DNA of 27,097 nucleotides, taken from positions 1 through 27,097 of the forward strand of contig JBAWZR010000008.1 of the NCBI GenBank assembly GCA_037142915.1, given 5' to 3'. The notes under the pieces are model-generated. The model searched no databases. It was not told where the DNA came from and saw only the letters and a program-made list of their open reading frames with translations. Below are positions 21,403 through 27,097 of the stretch, piece by piece; position 1 is the first letter of the stretch, and each line of letters starts with the position of its first letter. Both the position numbers and the translations under genes were made by a program. This DNA comes from JBAWZR01 sp037142915 (GTDB lineage Bacteria; Patescibacteriota; Minisyncoccia; Moranbacterales; UBA1568).

Positions 21403-21669
21403 TCAGAAAAAACTGGCTGTCTGTTTCACGATAACTAATGCACCGAGTGCCACCACGATTCCGATGAAGATGCTGAGTAAGGCTTGTTTGGCGTGCACCA
21501 ATAACTTTTTGTCATCGCCCACCGTCAGATACAATAGTCCAACTACGATTACTCCCAGTATAGCAAGGAGTCCCAAAACCTCCAACAAAAAACGGAGTAC
21601 CTGCATCAATATGGTCGATAATCGGGGCGCATCCTCTATCACGCCGGCCGCTAAGACTGTCTGCATCAT
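21403..21669 (-). CDS. T4SS/VirB2-like pilin-type small membrane protein
   Basis: 88 residues without a clear cleavable signal peptide, with two membrane helices (about 24-48 and 63-85) separated by TVGDDKKLLVHAKQ, the position of the polar loop in its pilin neighbours. It is shorter and more diverged. Two adjacent ATG codons are possible starts. It begins 13 nt after the solute-binding protein gene and is likely co-transcribed with it. Confidence 0.75.
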   Translation of the reverse strand: MMQTVLAAGVIEDAPRLSTILMQVLRFLLEVLGLLAILGVIVVGLLYLTVGDDKKLLVHAKQALLSIFIGIVVALGALVIVKQTASFF

Positions 21670-21682
21670 ATTTTTGTGTTAT

Positions 21683-23146
21683 CTACCGTCCCTGATACTG
21701 CCCGACCCGCGCTTGCAAATTGCGAAAACTATCATACGCGCTCATCTGCCCCAAGATGATCGAAGCCAAGGATTCATTGATAAATCCTTCCACCGTTTCT
21801 GGGTCACGCAAGTACCAACTCCGATCGATGAGGTTGCCATCCGCGAAGGCGCCCAGTATCGGATCCGGCTTCTGCTGTTCGATCAAATCCCGGCGCGCGG
21901 CAGGTTTCATCGTCCGAGTGAGATAATCCTTGGCAGGATCTAGAGTCACCGCAACCTGCTGGGTAGCACCCGTCGAACCACTCGTAAGTGTAAATGTTCC
22001 ATTATTTGACATTGTCAAAAACTTCAAAAATTCCCATGACTCAAGCGTTCGCACACGATTATACGTTACTGGATCGGTCAGGATTATTGATGTAAGGGCT
22101 GACTTTTTTTGCTTTGCATCGGTGACATCCTTGTTGGGGATATTTTTCGCTACCACAAATGTCCAATAATTCGCGAAGTTCGCCGGCTGCGTGCTGCCAG
22201 CAAATTGCGGCAAAGGCGCCACACCGACATTGAGCTTCGCGTTTTTGCGCTTGAATAACTGATACTGCCACGAGTAATTGATAGTCATCGCCAGACGACC
22301 CTCGGCAAAAGCATCCAACGACTGGTGTTGACTCGAGTTCCAACTGTATGCTGGCGACTTGGCCGACGAGAAACTTCCATAGAGATCAAATGCCTTTTGT
22401 GTCGCGGCACCACCGAAATCGATTTTCTCAGATTGATTCGCTCCTCCGGTATTCGGTGCCGCCAATCCACCGAGCTGTGTGACCATCGCGAGAAACACAT
22501 CTGATGCCCTATTGATATTCCCGTTTCGTGCCGGGGTAATATCCCATTCGCCGAGCGATACGCCCGCGGTCACGATATTGCCGTTCGCGTCGATATTGGT
22601 GAGTCGACCAGCATCTGATTGCAACTGATCCCAGGTGGTGGGCGGTTGCGTGATACCTACTGCATTCAACAAATCTTTATTGTAGTACAAAGATAGAGAG
22701 TCCGCTGACAACGGGATACCGTAAATTTTTCCATCTGTCCAAATATTATCCCGACTGACTACATCTACGAATTGGGACTGATATTCTCGAATATCGATCA
22801 AACCATCAGGAATCGGCACAACTTTATCCGCAAAAGCTGGCATCCATGAATTGCGAATCATAAAAATATCCGGGCCATTCCCTGCTGCCAACGCATCCAA
22901 CAAATCCTGCTTATAGGTATCTACCGAGAATTTGCGGTACTCCATTTTCCCTGCGAACGGATTGGCCTTCTGCCATGCGGTGAAGGCGGGAGCATACGCA
23001 TCCGAATCATCGAAAACGCCCCAGACCTGCATATCGACTCTGTATTCGAATGGCGGCGCCGTCCTGAAGAGACACCCCGAGAGTGCGAGCGTCGACCCCA
23101 GCAATACAAAAAACAAAAATCCTTTCACTAAAATCTTCTTGTGCAT
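21683..23146 (-). CDS. Extracellular solute-binding lipoprotein (sugar-type ABC family 1)
   Basis: 487 residues. A lipoprotein signal peptide ends in the lipobox LSGC (Cys25). The mature part has typical family 1 binding-protein signs: DIFMIRNSWMPAFADKVVPI, IYGIPLSADSLSLYYNKDLL and the TTWDQLQ hinge. Family members deliver sugars or oligosaccharides to ABC permeases, but no permease or ATPase lies in this window. The SD is weak (AAGGT). It lies between the methyltransferase (15-nt gap) and the first pilin, in one operon from the promoter at 23775-23804. Confidence 0.9.
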   Translation of the reverse strand: MHKKILVKGFLFFVLLGSTLALSGCLFRTAPPFEYRVDMQVWGVFDDSDAYAPAFTAWQKANPFAGKMEYRKFSVDTYKQDLLDALAAGNGPDIFMIRNSWMPAFADKVVPIPDGLIDIREYQSQFVDVVSRDNIWTDGKIYGIPLSADSLSLYYNKDLLNAVGITQPPTTWDQLQSDAGRLTNIDANGNIVTAGVSLGEWDITPARNGNINRASDVFLAMVTQLGGLAAPNTGGANQSEKIDFGGAATQKAFDLYGSFSSAKSPAYSWNSSQHQSLDAFAEGRLAMTINYSWQYQLFKRKNAKLNVGVAPLPQFAGSTQPANFANYWTFVVAKNIPNKDVTDAKQKKSALTSIILTDPVTYNRVRTLESWEFLKFLTMSNNGTFTLTSGSTGATQQVAVTLDPAKDYLTRTMKPAARRDLIEQQKPDPILGAFADGNLIDRSWYLRDPETVEGFINESLASIILGQMSAYDSFRNLQARVGQYQGR

Positions 23147-23161
23147 AAATTTACCTTGATT

Positions 23162-23716
23162 TTACACTGATTGTTTCTCAAAAATGAATCCAAAATGGAA
23201 ATCCCCCACGGCAGACTCCTCTACGAAAGTGAATCCAACCGACTTCGCCAGTTGCATCAGGTCATCCTTGCTTATCCGCGTCTCCCCTTCCGGCCCCATG
23301 CCATGATCCGATTCATTCCACTCCATGATAAATATCCGACCACCGACCCGTAAAATCCGTAGTGCTTCGATCAACATCACATCCTTGTGTATATTTTGAC
23401 AGAGTATATCTTTCATCAACACCCAGTCCGCGCTTGCAGCTTCAAGTTTTGTCCCGCCCGCTCGTTCGAGGTTCGCCCGCTGTGCAATCACATTGGTCAA
23501 TCCCGCTTGCTTTGCATGACTCGTCACCGCCTCTAGTGCGGACGGTAGGATATCCATCGCGTACACCTTGCCCGTCTCACCGACTGCTTGCGCGAAAGCG
23601 AGCGAAAAAAATCCCGAACCGCAACCGAAATCCACGACCGTCGCTCCTGGTTGCACCTGTGATTGTCGCACGACCATCTCCGGATCGACGAACGATGCGC
23701 CTATTGTTTGCTCCAT
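23162..23716 (-). CDS. Class I SAM-dependent methyltransferase
   Basis: 184 residues with a Rossmann-like core. Motif I is VVDFGCGSGFF (27-37); the acidic turn after strand 2 is AMDILPSALE; motif post-II is ADWVLMKDIL, followed by ALRILRVGGRIFIMEW. The substrate cannot be read; the overall pattern is of the UbiE/methyltransf_11 type. The ATG at 23716 (MEQTIGASFV) is preferred to 23761, as the latter adds a hydrophobic unrelated stretch and begins inside the promoter region. First gene of the operon with the solute-binding protein and two pilins. Confidence 0.9.
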   Translation of the reverse strand: MEQTIGASFVDPEMVVRQSQVQPGATVVDFGCGSGFFSLAFAQAVGETGKVYAMDILPSALEAVTSHAKQAGLTNVIAQRANLERAGGTKLEAASADWVLMKDILCQNIHKDVMLIEALRILRVGGRIFIMEWNESDHGMGPEGETRISKDDLMQLAKSVGFTFVEESAVGDFHFGFIFEKQSV

Positions 23717-23774
23717 AAAAAGAAAATTACAAAAGGATGGTTGTGAAAAAAATATTTGCAAAAAGAATACTTTT

Positions 23775-23804
23775 ATTGTACAACAGAAGACAGGGTGTGA
23801 GCAA
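23775..23804 (-). promoter_or_regulatory. Promoter of the methyltransferase, SBP and pilin operon
   Basis: On minus, TTGCTC (23804-23799), an 18-nt spacer and TACAAT (23780-23775), with about 50 nt to the ATG. Confidence 0.6.
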
Positions 23805-23868
23805 ATGCTTTATGTCATTGCGAGTCATTGCTCTGAAAAGACGCTTTGAAATAAAAAGTCAACAATTT

Positions 23869-23957
<89 letters not shown>

Positions 23958-24025
23958 TTCGCTACGCTGAAGCGTAGCTATTGCGTGACGCAGTCCGCTG
24001 TAGATACGCGAAAGAGAGAAAACAG

Positions 24026-24051
24026 AAAACCGCCGATAATGGCGGTTTTTT
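24026..24051. terminator. Terminator after tRNA-Ser, also facing the hemerythrin gene
   Basis: AAAACCGCC (24026-24034) and GGCGGTTTTTT (24041-24051) with a 6-nt loop and U-run on plus. On minus the stem is followed by four U, so it may also end the hemerythrin transcript. Confidence 0.85.
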
Positions 24052-24081
24052 GTTCCGAAAAAACCCTTCTTATAATTAATG

Positions 24082-24486
24082 CTATTCCACCCCGATAGCG
24101 TGGAATGCCTCCACATAACGGCGATCTACTACCTGCACATGATGGAGGAACCACTGCTCGAGATACCCCAATACTTCAATAAACACGAGGGGGTCATCCG
24201 ATTTGGCTTGTATGCGAAATTTTTCTATCCTCCCAAGGAAAACCAGGTGCTCATTCTTATGCGAAGGAGCCTCTTCATAAGAGCAGGCCTCGAAAAAACT
24301 CTCCTCATACGCGAAGTGCTCGCGCGCATGCTCTTCGACTCGCCCAAGAATCACATCCACATCAGCCGGCGATGATTTTTTGCTAATATGCTCTGAGAGT
24401 GTATTGATAAGTACAACCAGCCCGCGATGCTGTTCATCAATCGAGGGGATGCCGAGGTCGTATTCTGATTTCCAAACGAAAGTCAT
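24082..24486 (-). CDS. Bacteriohemerythrin
   Basis: 134 residues, a non-heme di-iron oxygen-binding four-helix bundle. The ligand set is complete: His20 (DEQHRG), His57 and Glu61 (HFAYEE), His76 and His80 (HKNEH), and His116 and Asp121 (HHVQVVD). The protein is a single domain with no membrane anchor, so it could sense or store O2 or protect against it. It is monocistronic with a promoter at 24518-24546 and no SD. Confidence 0.95.
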   Translation of the reverse strand: MTFVWKSEYDLGIPSIDEQHRGLVVLINTLSEHISKKSSPADVDVILGRVEEHAREHFAYEESFFEACSYEEAPSHKNEHLVFLGRIEKFRIQAKSDDPLVFIEVLGYLEQWFLHHVQVVDRRYVEAFHAIGVE

Positions 24487-24517
24487 ATATTTTTTTATTT
24501 GTAGTTTAGACTAGTCC

Positions 24518-24546
24518 ATTTTAGCATACCCAGAGACTCCCGCCAA
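24518..24546 (-). promoter_or_regulatory. Hemerythrin promoter, extended -10
   Basis: On minus, TTGGCG (24546-24541), a 17-nt spacer ending in TGC, and TAAAAT (24523-24518), about 30 nt before the ATG. Confidence 0.6.
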
Positions 24547-24628
24547 ATGAGATGAAAAATCTGGACATACTCCCAAAAAAACTCTACAATTCGCTATATC
24601 CATAGGCTTTAGCTTCAATCTATATTTT

Positions 24629-25162
24629 ATGTTCAAAAATATCCGAGCCGATCTCAATGCCATCCTCACGAACGACCCGGCCGCTCGAGGCAAGTTGGAG
24701 GCGGCGCTGTGTTATCCAGGGTTTCACGCTTTGACGCTGCATCGTCTGAGTCATTGTCTTTGGGAACATAACTTTCATCTGTGCGCTCGCCTTCTGTCAC
24801 AGATAACCCGTTTTTTTACCGGGGTAGAAATCCATCCCGGCGCGACCATCGGCAAGGGCGTCTTCATCGATCATGGGATGGGCGTCGTGATCGGCGAGAC
24901 TGCCGAAGTCGGAGATAATGTGATCCTTTTTCATGGGAGTACTCTGGGAGGCACTGGGAAACACAAAGGCAAACGCCACCCCACCGTCAAAGCTGGCGTA
25001 CTCATAGGAGCAAATGCCCTTATCCTTGGTCCGATCACGCTCGGTGAGAATGTAAAAGTTGGCGCCGGTTCCGTTGTCATCAAGGATGTCCCGAGAGATA
25101 CCACGGTGGTCGGCGTCCCAACAACTCAACGATTTTTCCCTCACAAGAAAAGTGCGGTGTAA
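24629..25162 (+). CDS. cysE: Serine O-acetyltransferase (short form)
   Basis: Transfers acetyl from acetyl-CoA to serine in cysteine synthesis. The 177 residues correspond to the short form lacking the long N-terminal helical domain of E. coli CysE. The left-handed beta-helix with hexapeptide repeats is clear (GVEIHPGATIGKGVFIDHGM), with GVVIGETAEVGDNVIL, the GGTGKHKGKRHPTV loop and a C-terminal VVGVPTTQRF. The start ATG has no SD. The next gene (25230) has its own promoter. No cysK is in view. Confidence 0.95.
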   Translation: MFKNIRADLNAILTNDPAARGKLEAALCYPGFHALTLHRLSHCLWEHNFHLCARLLSQITRFFTGVEIHPGATIGKGVFIDHGMGVVIGETAEVGDNVILFHGSTLGGTGKHKGKRHPTVKAGVLIGANALILGPITLGENVKVGAGSVVIKDVPRDTTVVGVPTTQRFFPHKKSAV

Positions 25163-25172
25163 ATTTTTTGGC

Positions 25173-25202
25173 TTTACACAAAGTAAAAGTTCGTGCTACA
25201 CT
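25173..25202 (+). promoter_or_regulatory. Promoter of the DUF4446 gene and infB
   Basis: TTTACA (25173-25178), an 18-nt spacer ending in TGC and TACACT (25197-25202), about 27 nt before the ATG at 25230. Confidence 0.6.
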
Positions 25203-25229
25203 CAGGATGTTATTTCTGTGTGATTTTCT

Positions 25230-25754
25230 ATGAACGCCCTGCAAAATCTCCTTCAGACAAGGCTTTTTGTTTTTGTACTCCTCTCGATGATCTGCATCCT
25301 ACTCCTGCTGATTGTTGGTTTTTTTTGGTTATTCATGAAAATCCGCGCGCTCCAAAAACGCCAAAACGCCCTCTTTGATGGCCAACCGAGCGAGTCTGCT
25401 GAAAACATCCTGCTCCGACACAGCGAGGAGATCAATACTCTTGATGCCGAGATTCAAGAACTTTTCGAAATCTCCAACAAACTGCACCAACTCGGGCAAA
25501 AAGGCCTCCACCGCATCGGTTTCGTCCGCTTCAATCCATTCAAAGATGTCGGCAGCAACCAGAGTTTCAGCCTCGCACTGCTCGATGGCAAGAACAACGG
25601 CGTCGTCGTTTCCTCACTCCACACCCGAGATGCTTCACGCGTCTACGCCAAGCCGATCGAGAATAGCACTTCTCCTACACCCCTCACCGACGAGGAGAAA
25701 AAGGCTCTTTCACTTGCCAACCAACAAGTCATTTCCATCCGAGATACCCATTAA
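25230..25754 (+). CDS. DUF4446 family membrane-anchored protein
   Basis: 174 residues: an N-terminal membrane helix (about 12-36), a helical coiled segment (about 38-95), and the conserved C-terminal core HRIGFVRFNPFKDVGSNQSF, then SLALLDGKNNGVVVSSLHTR and RVYAKPIENSTS, which matches DUF4446. Function is unknown. It is a single-pass protein with the core likely in the cytoplasm. infB starts 14 nt downstream, so the two are probably co-transcribed. Confidence 0.88.
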   Translation: MNALQNLLQTRLFVFVLLSMICILLLLIVGFFWLFMKIRALQKRQNALFDGQPSESAENILLRHSEEINTLDAEIQELFEISNKLHQLGQKGLHRIGFVRFNPFKDVGSNQSFSLALLDGKNNGVVVSSLHTRDASRVYAKPIENSTSPTPLTDEEKKALSLANQQVISIRDTH

Positions 25755-25768
25755 TCAAATCTTTTACT

Positions 25769-27097
25769 ATGGCACCAACTACCGAAGAAATCGTTCCAAA
25801 AAAAGTTAAAATCCCCTCTTCCGTCAGCGTCAAACGCTTTGCGGAAATTTTGGGCTTGCCAGTCACGCAGGTCATCACTGAGCTCATGAAAAACAAAATC
25901 CTCGCCACTATCAATGAGGAAATTGATTTTGATACTGCGAGTATTATTGCTCAGGATCTCAATTTCATCACCGAAGAAGACCTCGAAACCGCTGGAACCG
26001 GCACACTCACACTCGAACGCCTCATCGAGATCTGCGAGCAAGAGAAAGCTTCCGGCAAGACATTGCCAACTCGTCCCGCCATCATCACCATCCTCGGTCA
26101 TGTCGATCACGGCAAAACCACCCTCCTTGATAGTATTCGCAAGACTACCGTCGCGCAGGGCGAAGCCGGCGGCATCACCCAGCGTATCAGCGCCTACCAA
26201 GTCAAAAAACGCGGTGAGCTCATCACCTTCATCGATACGCCCGGGCACGAAGCCTTCTCCGGTATGCGTCAGCGTGGCGTCAGTATCGCTGATATCGCTG
26301 TCCTCGTGGTCGCCGCCGACGATGGTGTTCGCCCTCAAACCAAAGAGGTCATCGCCTATATCCTCGAGCGCAAACTCCCAGTGATCGTCGCCATCAACAA
26401 GATCGACAAACCCGAAGCCCGCGCCGATCGAGTCAAACAAGAACTCGCCGAACACAATCTCCTCGTGGAGGAGTGGGGTGGTAATGTCATCGCCGTCGAA
26501 ATTAGCGCCAAAAGTAATATAAACATCGACAAACTACTCGAAAACATCGCTGCGCTCGCTGAAGTGGAGGATTTTCGTGCCGATCGTGATCGCGATGGCC
26601 TCGCTGTTGTCCTCGAATCCCACCTCGATCCGCAGAAGGGGCCTGTCGCCACCGCCCTCGTCAAGACTGGTACGCTCAAGGTTGGCCAAGACATCCTCGT
26701 CGGCAGCACCTATGGTCGTATCCGTCGCCTCGAAGACTGGAGTGGCAAAAGCATTTCCTTAGCCACACCTTCCACCCCTATCACCATCTTCGGTCTCAAT
26801 ACCACACCGAATGTCAATGATATCGTGCAGGTCGTCAGCGGCAAAACCACCGCGCGTCTCAAGTCCCGAGAAGCGCTCATCGGTGGAGCCACCTCCTCAC
26901 GCAAAATGATCGGCGACGATAGTGACATCCAAAAACTCAATATCATCCTCAAGGCCGATGTCCAGGGTTCGCTCGAGGCTATCGAGCAGATCCTCGCCAC
27001 CGTCCACAGTGATGAAGTCGCTCTCGAAATTATTTCTACGGGTGTCGGCAACATCACCGAGTCCGATGTCAAGATCGCCGAAACCGCCAAAGCGCTC
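25769..27097 (+). CDS. infB: Translation initiation factor IF-2 (partial, runs off the window)
   Basis: 443 codons are present before the window ends in frame without a stop. The GTPase brings initiator tRNA to the 30S subunit. The N-terminal IF2_N module (about 17-66: VSVKRFAEILGLPVTQVITE) is short, without the long linker of enteric IF2. The G domain has G1 GHVDHGKT (110-117), G2 GGIT (134-137), G3 DTPGH (156-160), G4 NKID (210-213) and G5 SAK (about 250). Domain II and the start of domain III follow. No SD precedes the ATG, so translation may be coupled to the DUF4446 gene. Confidence 0.95.
   Translation, partial: MAPTTEEIVPKKVKIPSSVSVKRFAEILGLPVTQVITELMKNKILATINEEIDFDTASIIAQDLNFITEEDLETAGTGTLTLERLIEICEQEKASGKTLPTRPAIITILGHVDHGKTTLLDSIRKTTVAQGEAGGITQRISAYQVKKRGELITFIDTPGHEAFSGMRQRGVSIADIAVLVVAADDGVRPQTKEVIAYILERKLPVIVAINKIDKPEARADRVKQELAEHNLLVEEWGGNVIAVEISAKSNINIDKLLENIAALAEVEDFRADRDRDGLAVVLESHLDPQKGPVATALVKTGTLKVGQDILVGSTYGRIRRLEDWSGKSISLATPSTPITIFGLNTTPNVNDIVQVVSGKTTARLKSREALIGGATSSRKMIGDDSDIQKLNIILKADVQGSLEAIEQILATVHSDEVALEIISTGVGNITESDVKIAETAKAL

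Noticed and set aside
25751..26455. 234-residue ORF on minus opposite infB
   Set aside because: Antisense to the infB reading frame, which carries all GTPase motifs; composition is that of a shadow frame.

Overview
The window looks like a chromosomal segment of a small-genome bacterium of the Patescibacteria (Candidate Phyla Radiation) type. This is inferred, not proven. In favour are the tandem array of T4SS/VirB2-like pilin genes, RNase Y, a DUF4446 gene next to infB, tRNAs without encoded CCA, compact operons, and many core genes that start without a Shine-Dalgarno (SD) sequence behind an A/T-rich leader. All recognised genes read through under code 11, so there is no sign of UGA recoding.

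Layout. 1-2216 (mostly minus): a partial copy of a tRNA-Pro 3' end, tRNA-Pro(UGG), an HU-type protein and RNase Y. 2396-4104: gpmI on plus, divergent from rny with overlapping -35 boxes, closed by a bidirectional terminator. 4123-7119 (minus): clpP, trigger factor and a TrmB-like regulator. 7250-10581: an accessory island of small unknown genes with strong SDs, several promoters, paired terminators and a very hairpin-rich intergenic region. It ends in a two-gene MerR-HTH/GHKL-ATPase plus STAS-like module. 10657-13468 (minus): ppa, nusA and a coiled-coil protein. 13559-17803 (plus): two tandem paralogous membrane-protein operons with matching promoters, leaders and terminators. 17837-23716 (minus): six secreted VirB2/TrbC-like pilin proteins, two with Cys-rich ectodomains, then a lipoprotein solute-binding protein and a methyltransferase. 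23869-27097: tRNA-Ser(CGA), a bacteriohemerythrin, cysE, a DUF4446 protein and the 5' part of infB, which runs off the window.

How it fits together. Core functions (nucleoid, RNA decay, glycolysis, proteostasis, transcription, translation initiation) are interleaved with surface-related cassettes. The pilin array with Cys-rich domains and the twin operons with a conserved lectin-like C-terminal domain look like envelope or contact machinery.

The strongest candidate for something undescribed is a ~155-nt structured element present twice, between tig and clpP and between nusA and ppa. The core sequence is conserved, while the outer stem differs between copies by compensatory base pairs. Two identical CCAACC segments can compete for one GTTGG, so it could be a switch. 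Other candidates are the MerR-GHKL/STAS module with an apparently leaderless promoter, the twin operons with SD-masking hairpins, a frameshifted SSB-like C-terminal tail, and a tRNA T-arm copy carrying two perfect hairpins in the T-loop.
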